DNA of 64,000 bases from Xestospongia muta. Its lineage: Eukaryota; Porifera; Demospongiae; Haplosclerida; Petrosiidae. The notes below the pieces were generated by a model. It searched no databases. It was given only the letters and a program-made list of their open reading frames with translations, and was not told where the DNA came from. Below, piece after piece: positions 1 through 14,900 of this stretch. The translations under genes were made by a program, and so were the position numbers. The stretch is taken from NCBI GenBank assembly GCA_963693285.1, contig OY848926.1, positions 5,812,501 through 5,876,500 of the forward strand, written 5' to 3'. Position 1 is the stretch's first letter, and each line of letters opens with the position of its first letter.

Positions 1-79
1 AGTTATAATAAGATATAGAAAACAATCTAATGGTTAGTTACTAATACTACTTTATACTAAATGATATTACTTCTGAAAT

Positions 80-391
80 AGTTTCCAATAATGTTAAGGA
101 GGAACATGACTATGTTCTTACATATAGTACATCAACTCATTCAGTAAGTCTTCCATAACATCATTGTTATATAAAACTGTTTCTTTATAGACTGTAGCAG
201 TGAAGAGTGATCCACTTACTTCAGTAAATCCTTCCTATATTACCTCCTCCATTAAAACTGATGATGATAATACTGAGTACATGACATTATCAAATAGAGA
301 ACATCAAGTTACATTAGTTGAACTACCACCAACACAAGATAATATTGCTTATGGACAATTATCAGCAGTTGAGGATGATGACTATATATAA
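80..391 (+). CDS. 3' end of a kinase-less receptor cytoplasmic tail (partial)
   Basis: Two exons can be read in one frame: about 80-143 (the start is uncertain; a TACTAA branch-like motif and an AG lie just upstream) ending at a GTAAGT donor, then 191-391 after a TTCTTTATAG acceptor. The second exon ends with an acidic, tyrosine-containing terminus (NIAYGQL...EDDDYI, stop at 389-391). It matches the tail at 28344-28475 (ENPAYGK...NDDYV). Both end directly after the NxxY and DDY[IV] motifs with no kinase. The NPSY and NIAY motifs look like PTB/SH2 docking sites (inference). The gene body lies outside the window, so transmembrane and ectodomain parts are unknown. It may be a live gene end or a relic. 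Confidence 0.5.
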
Positions 392-531
392 TGTACTTTA
401 ATTTAACATACACAAATGTAGAGAACTGTGATGTCTTTTAAATAGTTATATTGTATTTGTTAGAAAACTCTCCTTTTTCCTTGTCCAATTTTTTGAATCC
501 CCATATCAACACACATCATCAAATTCAATAA

Positions 532-1483
532 AGATTTTCTATTTTAATGCTCGCAGCATTCTTCCTAAACTAGATGAAATCTCTGCTCTCTGCTCTGTCC
601 TCAATCTGAATTTGTCTGTATTGTGAAATCTTGGTTATCTGCTGACATTCCCAACCCTGATATTGCTCTGCCTAATTACTTATTATTCCATCATGATCAT
701 AACCACCATAGTGGTGGTATTGTTGTCTTTGTAAAATCTCACTTTATTGTTTCTGAAGTGTATGTTTCTCTTAAAAATTTTTTTCTCCCATCTATTAAGC
801 TTAATTATTGCTCTTTTTCAATTGGCACTTACTACCAGTCTCCATCCTCGTCTGACAATCTGGATCTTTTCTTTGACAAGGTCACATCCCTCAATCTCTC
901 CACTCTTTCTAATCTTATCCTTTTAGGTAATTTCAACATTAATTTTTACTCTAGTTCATCCTCTAAGACCAAACTGGATGCCATACCTGATGCTTTTGAC
1001 CCTAAACAAATAGTTAATGCTCCCACTCATTTCTCTCACACTAATACACCTTCCACTATTGATCTTGTTTTTCTCCCATCTAACATTGATGCCTCTTCTT
1101 GTAGTATTCTTCCTTCTGTCTCTTCTTCAGACCATTTCTCTATTCTTTTCTCCCTTCCCATTGATTCTGTTAACAGTCCTTCCCCCTCCTCTCCTCACAA
1201 GGTCTGGCTATGCCATCTTGCTGACTTTGAGCGTGTCAATGTTCTCCTTTGCTCCATTGAGCATGACTGGAAAGAATTACTCCCCTTGTCAGATCCTAAT
1301 GCTTCCTGGGCCATATTTAAAGAACATTTCCTCTGCATTATGACCACCACTATTCCTAGCAAACTTGTGTACCCCCCCTACCAACTTTACCTTCCTTGGA
1401 TCAACCGCTCATTCCTTAACCATGTCAAAATAAGAAACCCTATCTTCTCTTCTGCTAAAAGAGCTGGTTCTCCTTCTCTTTGA
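532..1483 (+). pseudogene. LINE endonuclease (EEP/APE-like) fragment
   Basis: The reading begins near 540 with an NARSILPKLDEI-like start typical of CR1/L2 endonucleases, is broken near 620-630, and continues open from 623 to 1483. Family features visible are WLSADIPNPDI, an SGGIVVFVK strand, LLGNFNI (the usual GDFN metal-site motif, here with Asn for Asp), and SSSDHFSI near the end (the SDH motif). The frame break near the N-terminus and the GNFN substitution suggest loss of function. Endonucleases of this kind nick target DNA to prime reverse transcription. Confidence 0.7.
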
Positions 1484-1743
1484 GCCAAATGCTGTTCCTA
1501 TCGTAACAAGACTCTTGCTCACGTCAGACACCTAAAATCATTAAACGCATTCGCACCAAACCTGTGTCTATTCCCTCCCTTATCCATAATGGTTCTCCTG
1601 TAACTTCATCCTCTTCCAAAGCAAATGTTTAAATCAATACTTCTCCTCCTGCTTTAACAAGTCAACTGCCCCTTTACCTCCTCTGGCTCATAATTCCTAT
1701 CCCTCACTACAAGACAATTCTCCAGCTCTTCTCTGTAACCCAG

Positions 1744-3018
1744 ATGAAATTTGCAGTCTCATTTCTTGTATTCCTATTGACACTGCTTCTGGTCCTGACA
1801 GTATCTCCTCTATCATGCTATGCAACACAACTCCTAGTATTTCACTTCCTCTTTCCCTTATCTTCAACTCTTCCCTCTCAACAGGTATTTTCCCTTCAGA
1901 CTAGAAAAACTCCAATATCGTACCTATTCCCAAATTGAAAACCTCCTCTTCATCCCCTTCAGACTATTGCCCAATCTCTCTACTTTCTCTCCCAAGTAAG
2001 ATCTTGGAACGTCACATCTTTAACTATCTGTAAGAATTTTGTTCTGCTCACATCCTTTCTAATTGTCAGTTTGGTTTCTGACCAAGATTCTCAACTGAAA
2101 CAGCTCTATTATCTATTGTCAATTCTTGGTTTTCTTCACTGGATCACAAAAATGCAGTCTGTGGAGTTTTCTTCAATCTCACTAAAGCATTTAACTCTGT
2201 CTCTCACAAGCCTCTACTTGACTCTTTATCTTCACTTGACCTTCCTCCTCTTCTTTTGTCTTGGCTCTATAGTTATCTGCAAGGCCATACTCAACAAGTA
2301 ATCACAAATGGTTCTCTATCTTCTAAATCTCAAGTCACCTCTGGTGTGCTCCAAGGTTCCATTCTTGGGCCTCTCTTATTCATCATCTATATAAATGACA
2401 TTGTTAAACTGTCCCTCCTCTCTTCAGCCACCCTCACTCTTTATGTTGATGACATTCTTCTCTCACAAGAAATTTCTTCTTCAACTTCAATGTCCACTGT
2501 TCAATTCAACATCAATCTTATTTCATTGTGGATTGCCTCTCGTCATCTCACCATCAACTCCAACAAAACCAAATACATCTCGTAAGTCTCCCTCTTTTCT
2601 AACCTCCCTCTCTCCTCTTTTCTTAAATGGTTCTCAACTTGGACAAGTCAATTCTTTTAAATACCTCGGTATTATTATCACCTCCAATTTATCATGGTCT
2701 CCTCACATCCAATTTGTCTGCTCTAAAACTCATCAAGCCATTGGAACCATCTGCCATAACTTCTATAAGCATGCTTCTCCTCATAGTCTTCTCACTTTGT
2801 ATCAGTCTCTTGTCATTCCCTATTTTTCCTACTGCTCCTCTGTTTGGGACCCACCTGTATCTTCCACTAATGCTGAAATTATTGAGAAAACCCAACATTT
2901 TGCTCTAAAATTGTGCTCTCATAAATGGGACAATGATTACTCATCTCTTCTCTCAACTTTTAACTTTCTGACCCTCTCAACTCATCGTCGCTTTGTCCCT
3001 TCTGTTTTCTCTCTGTAG
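1744..3018 (+). pseudogene. LINE reverse-transcriptase fragment, frameshifted
   Basis: RT-family blocks are read across several frames: a DTASGPDSISSIML block near 1780, NIVPIPK near 1915, a CPISLLSLPSKILER block near 1970, and KAFNSVSHKPL near 2185, where the usual motif-A aspartates are Asn. SGVLQGSILGPLLF follows at about 2338, the YVDD catalytic box near 2442, FKYLGIIITSNLSW near 2660, and a C-terminal segment to 3018. Stops near 1903, 2030 and 2080 and frame changes near 2250 and 2583 break it. No intact ORF remains. Confidence 0.75.
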
Positions 3019-3309
3019 AATTCACTTCCTTATCATGTAAAATCTAGCTCATCTCTAATCACTTTTAAATCTAAAGTAAATATGATTCTTTACTAACCAT
3101 AAACCCACCATCACTTGTCACACTAAAAACTATCATATACTATCAGTCACTTACTTTATCTCTGTGTTATTAATGATACTATATCCTGTACTTTAATACC
3201 TTAATTCTGTTTTATTTATTATTGTTCTATTCTGTTTGTGCCCTTCAAACTAGCAGTCACTATTGGGCATTCATTTTGTCAATAAAAAAAGAAAACAAAA
3301 AAACAAATA

Positions 3310-3545
3310 CTAACATAGAAGAGATGGAACTTATTCCAACAAGTAATTAACTGCAACAAATCAATATAACATGGAAGATAATACTGGAATTGACTTTAGT
3401 GATCCACTTATTGTGGTAAAAACATCCTATATTACCTCCTCCAATAAAGCTATTGATTATACGACATTATCAAATAAATAATATCAAGTCACATTAATTA
3501 TAAAGCCAAAATTTTTTACAGAATATGAAATAAATAATTACATAA
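3310..3545 (+). pseudogene. Decayed copy of the kinase-less receptor tail exon
   Basis: From about 3396 the sequence follows the exon at 200-330 closely (GTGATCCACTT, then CATCCTATATTACCTCC, then GACATTATCAAATA) but has an in-frame TAA where the original reads on, and it degenerates after 3500. The flank 3310-3395 shows no gene. It is a second, dead copy of the tail exon lying directly upstream of receptor A1 and downstream of the LINE. Confidence 0.6.
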
Positions 3546-3569
3546 CGTCATAAGATGTCATAAGATGTC

Positions 3570-3681
3570 GTAATGATGTAATCTAGAGAAATTATGTTAT
3601 AACTATTTGTTATTTATTGTAGTGAGTGGATGTTTTATATTTAATACATAACTTTGTCACTCCCTCAAGTTTAGTCAAAAG
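3570..3681 (+). promoter_or_regulatory. Upstream block of receptor A1 conserved among the A paralogues
   Basis: The 110 or so bases before the A1 start codon (GATGTAATCTAGAGAA ... GTCACTCCCTCAAGTTTAG) recur before A2 and A3 with few changes. Repeated CRE-like GATGTCATAA units sit just 5' (3547-3580). Conservation beyond the coding region suggests promoter or 5' UTR, but recent duplication alone could explain it. No TATA box or start site can be assigned. Confidence 0.4.
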
Positions 3682-8816
<5,135 letters not shown>

Positions 8817-8954
8817 CATTCAAGGAATTAGTATACATTTTTAAGACAAATGTTCATAATGTCGTCATAATTTGTCAGTTGTAGTTTTAATTACATTAAT
8901 GATCTTTTACTATCACTTCATATTCCACTGATAATAGTGTTAAATTTGTAATTC

Positions 8955-8960
8955 AATAAA
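8955..8960 (+). terminator. Candidate poly(A) signal of A1
   Basis: AATAAA about 140 bases after the A1 stop codon. A3 has the same motif at 27348-27353, while the matching part of A2 is deleted. Confidence 0.45.
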
Positions 8961-9415
8961 CAAAATATGATCATATATAAAATGTTGGCTTTTCTCTCCA
9001 GCTCTTTGTCGGAATCTCAGTCCAGTATACCACTAACCTCATCTAATTTGTTTATCACTTCATACACTATTGATATGTATGTATCAGTATAATAATGTTT
9101 GTTAATACATGACCTATATATTGTAGCACCTTGTTAACTTCAACAAAGAATGATATACTCTCCTCTCCTACTACTATAGCCTATTATCAAACACTCAATC
9201 TTCCAATATTTATGTACCATCTTGTATTGTTCATTGCTTGTTACATTGATTGTAATGATAGAGCTTTACATTCTAGAGTCTTGCCAACTTCAACAGAAAA
9301 TGATGTACCTTTTCTCTCTTATGTCCAACTTGTTGTCTAACACTCAATCTTTCAATATGTCATCTGCTGGTAGTATTGACAATAAATTGTACTTAGACAT
9401 GATCAACTAAATGAA
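8961..9415 (+). pseudogene. Stalk-exon remnants after A1
   Basis: Two pieces match the Ser/Thr-rich stalk exons of receptor C. One near 8995-9060 (CTCTCCAGCTCTTTGTCGG...) matches 35868-35935, and one at 9127-9415 (LTSTKNDILSSPT...) matches 36005-36085. No membrane helix, kinase or start follows them here, and stops interrupt them. The same remnant follows A2 and A3, so it travelled with the duplicated block. Confidence 0.6.
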
Positions 9416-9519
9416 TTGTCCTCATTTTAACTGTGTTATAATAAATTACAATATAATTCATTGATTTTATATGTGTACTCACATTAGATTAGGCAATAAT
9501 AATTTGTGTTGTAATAAAA

Positions 9520-10195
9520 GGCTGGGTTTGGATAGTATATCTTGTTTATTGGATTGTTTTCATTTTCTTGGTATGTGTATTTTTTAGTATTTTTACGTTA
9601 GTATCTTTAATTAGTAATTAAAATAAATAACTTCATTAATTAATGAAGCCATAGAACAATATTTTCTAGTGATCACTCTCATAGTTAGTAATTACTAAAA
9701 TATTTAATTAGGATTGCCTACGTTGTATGTAGGTATGTTGACGTCACATGGAATATTTGTGTACAGAGATCATCAGTATTAAAACCAGTGGTCACATCTG
9801 AAGTTATGGGCTGTATTATAGTCAACATACAAACTACTGGTGTCAAACTCACATACTTCAGTGGCTGATAACACTATCCTCTGGAGTCATCAGTCTTACT
9901 AACAGTAACTACGATTATTGTCATTTAACTGTTTATTTGTTGAAACAATCATAAGAGGATGTATTAAGAGGAAGAGGTAGGGTGGATCTAGTGGAGACAA
10001 TTAAGACCCTAGCATGTATAGAGTTAAATTACATTAAACAATCTCTTATATGAAGGTACTTTAATGATAGACAGTTTGTATAGATACTATACTCCTCCAT
10101 ATAAATAATGTATCTACTCTACATTCCTTTTATACAAGGATGAGATAACATATAACCACTTCATAGACCTGCTATCTTATCTCATTTCCTTTTTT
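9520..10195 (+). pseudogene. Degenerate receptor remnant (signal-exon and membrane-exon debris)
   Basis: 9537-9590 resembles the signal-peptide exon of receptor D (GTTTATTGGATTGTTTTCA against GTTTATTGGAGTTTTTTCA at 39080). 9890-10000 resembles a membrane exon with basic stop-transfer followed by GTGGATCTAGTGGAGA, as in B (30960-30985). 10055-10180 resembles the intron after that exon. None is openly coding. Equivalent debris lies at 18235-18905 and 28560-28930. Confidence 0.45.
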
Positions 10196-11395
10196 AATAG
10201 TGTTACAAAATGGATCTATGGAGCTGTAGATCAAAACAGATCTACAGGAGACTTACCTGAACTCCAAATATGCCATCAAACTGGTCCTAATACTTACAAT
10301 AAGCAAAAATCTAGTTTAGTTACTACTAATTAATATAATGTATGAGTATTATCCTATGATTCCACTGGAGTTCCAAGAGGAAGATATATTTGGTATTCAT
10401 ATCCCACTAAATTTTTCTAGTCAATTATGGCTATATGAACAAAGAGAGAGTGGACCACTTAATTTACGTATTAATGGCAGTAATGTAGATTCACCCGTTC
10501 CTACAAAAATTAATTCAATGCTTATAACAGAAACAGCAAATGATTTTCCTTTAGTCACCATCATATTAAGTAAGTTTTCAATGGTATGTGCAATTTAATT
10601 TCCTTCACTATATGTACTATGACATCAAGTGTAATATTCTCTACAAACAATGGCAATACAAGTACAATTAAAACCAGTGGTCAGCCTTTGACATTGAGTG
10701 AAACATTATCTAACAAGTTCAAGAGCATCAGTACTGCTGTTACTTTGTCCTCCGTAGCTCCTACATGAAATGAAATAGAATTTACAATGACAAATCAATT
10801 ATATATGGATGTCTATCAAGAGAAACCAGTTCAGAACACTGATTTTGCCTTGGGAAATCCCACATAGACAGGTACAACTATAATGAATGGTAGTTTGTAT
10901 AGATACTATGTTTATCTGTTTAATATATGTTTACTCTACACATTTTTGTCTATATAAGGAAAGATAATACTCATACTTCATAGCACTGCAGTCACATCTT
11001 TCTCCTTTTAGGATGTTACATAACATCAAATACTGATAAAGAAAAATAACAACAATTACAATGATGTTGTTTATGACTATGCACCTGTCACATCTTCACC
11101 ACCTCCTTATAATTTATTGGATTGTGATATAGAAAGAGAACCAAATTATGAACCAAGACAAGTCCTACAAAAGGCAGCCATTATGGGTCAGTTTCATCAT
11201 CCTAATATTATCAAATTACATGGAGTGGTCACTGTCGAAGAACCAGTGAGTTGGTAGCAGAGAGTTAATTTTTATTACATTATAATAATACAGATAATGA
11301 TAGTGTTAGAATTAATATCTGGTGGAGATTTGAGACATTATCATAATGCTTTGATGATTTCTATTAAATGGACAGCTCCTGAAGTCAGTACATCA
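10196..11395 (+). pseudogene. B-type RTK pseudogene 1
   Basis: Pieces in B order: second ectodomain module from 10199 ([12 protein letters not shown]..., with a TAA near 10330) to about 10569; stalk (TMTSSVIFSTNNG) that lost its acceptor AG; the stretch coding NEIEFTMTNQLYMDVYQEKP near 10770-10860, ending in a stop where intact copies have NPTYT; the cytoplasmic DVVYDYAPVTSSPPP exon near 11060. That exon runs directly into kinase helix-C sequence (EPRQ|VLQKAAIMGQ) with the glycine loop and catalytic lysine deleted. A second deletion joins LRHYHN to ALMISIKWTAPE, removing the catalytic loop and DFG. It cannot make an active kinase. Confidence 0.8.
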
Positions 11396-11497
11396 TAATT
11401 TATGACGTGTATTTATTAGCAATTCTCCCACACAATTTGCTGAAAATAAAAGGATGGGCTATCTAGTGTAAGGTTGTATTGACTAAAGATGTATATG
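11395..11497 (+). repeat. Duplicated copy of the receptor D upstream block
   Basis: About 100 bases (ATAATTTATGACGTGTATTT ... GTATTGACTAAAGATGT) are nearly identical to 38972-39073, which lies immediately before and across the start codon of receptor D. The coding part of the D signal exon is not preserved here. It is evidence of exchange between positions 27 kb apart. Confidence 0.65.
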
Positions 11498-11499
11498 TG

Positions 11500-11979
11500 A
11501 ATTATTTGTGGTTTTTTTGGTAAATTGTACACAAATTTTATCTTTTATTTATTATTATTTGTAAATAATTAGGTAATTAGATATTTGTTTAACAACACAA
11601 TTTATTGGTATTGTATATTCTACTATCTTTATGTACTTAACCATAGTCTATAAAATTTGTTGCTTTCTATTTAGATATTTTCTGTGTAATTTAGTTTACC
11701 TTATTTACTACTTATTTACTACATTTATTTACATTTATATATACATTATTGCAGATTTTATTTTATTTTATTTACTACACAAATAAAGAATATCAGTCAT
11801 ATTAATTACAATACAAATGTTGCTTATGAAATATGAAATGAATTATTACAATGATGTCATGATGATGTAATCTAAGGAAGTGAACTTGTACTATAACTGT
11901 TTGTTGCTTATTGTAGTACTAGTAGTGGATGTTTCATATTTTATGCATAACTCTGTCACTTCTAAAGTTTATTCAAAAG
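11500..11979 (+). promoter_or_regulatory. Upstream region of A2
   Basis: Matches the A3 upstream region (about 21765-22195) over its whole length. 11770-11860 looks like the decayed tail exon of the kinase-less receptor (AATACAAATGTTGCTTATGAA). 11850-11979 holds GATGTCATGATGATGTAATC and the block conserved before all A starts. No open gene is seen. Confidence 0.4.
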
Positions 11980-14900
11980 ATGTCTCTTTTATTTTTTGCT
12001 CTCCTTCCTTCTTTTTTTATCTCATTATCTGGTAAGTATATTATAAAGTCAACATCATATATTATATTTGTACATGTACTATTATTATAGGGAACTCTTG
12101 TACTGAAGGGTTTATGGACTATGAACTGTTACAACACAAAGCTGAACAGATATGTAATAGTGATACATGTACTGGATCTCTTAGCATGAATAGAATGTGG
12201 AATGAAGAATGGATACTAACATCCTACCCATTCTATTACTCTGGAAATATTACCGGTCTTTTAATTGGGGGAGTTTTGAGATTAAAAAAAAGCAAGTATC
12301 CAATTCTTTCATTGTGGGAGAAAGAGCAGAACAATGATGTTTATAACAAAGTATCACTCAGTGAAAGAAATTTAACATTTGATCCATATAATTTCAGTAC
12401 ATCTGGACTATTACATTTTCATCTATCAGAACCATTAGAATTTCACAAAAATTATGTAATAGGAATAAGACAATATCATGACAGTGAAACTGCTGTTCGA
12501 CTAAACTATGTTGATAGTAATCAAACAATACATCGTCTTAATAATAACAAGAGAGATAGTACACAAGTTGATTTGAGTAATGACACTTCCATTCAACAAA
12601 AACAACTACTAATTTATCCAGAAACAGGTTAGCATAAGAATAAAAACTACTAAAATATTATCTTTTATTAGATTCACCTGAATGTGTTCATGACTTTCCA
12701 GATAAAGATTTTCTAATAGAAAATGCAAGAGATATTACTAAAGTGAAGCAATATTGGAATAATATCAAAAGATCTTTCAAATCCCTTCAAATTACCTGTA
12801 ATGGTACTCTGACAAATATAGTTATTGGAGCTAAAAGAAATGATTCACAATATGATCTTCCCATAGTTCAAATAACTAGTCAGAACACTCTTAAACAACA
12901 AAGCTTTTATCTATCTTCACAAAATGCTTCATTCATTGACAACAATTTATTTGGATATAATTTGTCATCTTCTCCAATACAAGTAGAAGAAGGAGATTTT
13001 CTTACTATTTTTCAGCCACATAGATATAAAAGCAACCTTATATTATATCAACAAGAGTTCAATGGTCCAGTAAACTATGACTCCAACTATTCTATTATAG
13101 ATAACAAATATGATTATCCACTTGTGTCTATTAGTGTAGGTAAGTAAACAATTGATTTAAAACAAATGTCTCAAATTTTTATTCCAGTTGGGAACTTTTC
13201 TACCTTTATCTCTGTTACAACTACTATATCAAACTTATGTCAGTTAACTATGACCAACTCACGAACAGCAACAGCTTTGTCCTCTTCAAGTATATTAACA
13301 GTGATATGTATACTTTACAATTATATATATTTTATTATCTAGATATTGTTATATCTACTACTGTTATAATTCCAAGTAGTAGTAATAATTTAGATAGTTC
13401 TATAACTGAGTTACTATTAACAGTTACTACATCATCTGTTAATATCCTCATATCATCCACACCTACAATAATGCTTCAAGAACAAGATAGTGGAGAGAAT
13501 AATCCAGTAATAATAGTAATAGCAGCTGCTATAGCTTCTACATTACTGCTGTTATTAATTGTTGGTATAATTGTAACAAATTGTCTTATAGTTTATCATC
13601 AAAGACAAAAGAAGAGAAAGAGTAATTTAGCTATTAATGATGACAACCTTGGTTATTTCAAACAATCACACACACTAAACCAAACTAGTACTATTGTCAA
13701 TGAAGTTCCTTGTGATGATATATCTAATCCAGTATATGAAGGTAATATCAATTATATCTATCTAGTAATAGTACATGTAATCACTATAATGACACATAGT
13801 AAAATATAAAATATATTCATATATTTATAGCTAATGATTATACCAAATCAGATAATGGTACATTAAAGACAGTACAACTAGTGTATGAAGTAACTAGCCA
13901 CTACTCACAACCAGGAGAGGTCAGCACTACACTCAAGAAACTACAGACAGATGAACTAGTATATGAAGAATCATTCTATTCAAAGACAGGAGCTCCTAAT
14001 AATGATATTAGTCTTAAAACTATACAAGGTGTACTTTATGAAGAAACTACTCCATTAAAATCAAAATCTAAAGAATGGAATGAACAGTTCTATGCAGAAC
14101 CAGACACTCCAGTACCAATTGTGAGTGACTTACTTATAAAGGACTATATACATCAATACCATCCATTCATCTATTTGTCTAAAGGATAATCCATCTATTC
14201 ATCCATTCCATTCATTTCATCCATTCCATTCATTTTATTCATTAATTTACAGCTGTCAATATTATTAGATTAATTGTTGACATTATTAGATTACTGTAAC
14301 ATAGTGTAGTGAGTTATTAGTTTCCACAAAACATGATGATCATGCCAATAATAACATAGTAACATTTTTATATCTTCTCATGATTAGATCATAACATTAT
14401 ATCTTTATATATAGGATATATCTAGTGAACCATCTATATATAGTGTATTACAAAGAGGTGAACTATATGTACCTACTGTGGTAAGTAGACTAGTGTGATC
14501 ACATATGATATATCTAGTGAACCATCTATATATAATGTATTACAAAGAGGTGAACTATATGTACCTACTGTGGTAAGTAGACTAGTGTGATCACATGTGA
14601 TATATCTAGTGAACCATCTATATATAATGTACCAGTATTACAAAAAGGTGAACTATGTGTACCTACTGTGGTAAGTAGAGTAGTGTGATCATATGTGATA
14701 TATCTAGTGAACCATCTATATATAATGTATTACAAAGAGGTGAACTATATGTATCAACTGTGGTAAGTAGAGTAGTGTGATCACATGTGATATATCTACT
14801 GAACCATCTACATATAGTATAGTACAAAAAGGTGAACTATGTCTACCTACTGTGGTAAGTAGAGTAATGTGATCACATGTGATATATCTAGTGAACCATC

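Larger units (their letters stand above)
475..3305 (+). mobile_element. Decayed non-LTR retrotransposon (LINE, CR1/L2-like)
   Basis: An AP-endonuclease-like region is followed by a reverse-transcriptase region and an A-rich 3' end (about 3281-3305), with no long terminal repeats. Base composition is CT-rich on the plus strand, unlike the AT-rich neighbours, which marks it as inserted DNA. Both enzyme regions carry stops and frameshifts, so it is inactive. The order (endonuclease, then RT with an SGVLQGSILGPLLF motif and YVDD box) fits the CR1/L2/Jockey group; the exact clade is not resolved. Boundaries are approximate and I could not define a target-site duplication. It lies between two related receptor-tail exons (191-391 and 3396-3545). 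Confidence 0.8.

Noticed and set aside
475..3305. Endogenous retrovirus
   Set aside because: No LTRs, gag, protease or integrase; endonuclease-then-RT order and A-rich 3' end indicate a non-LTR element.
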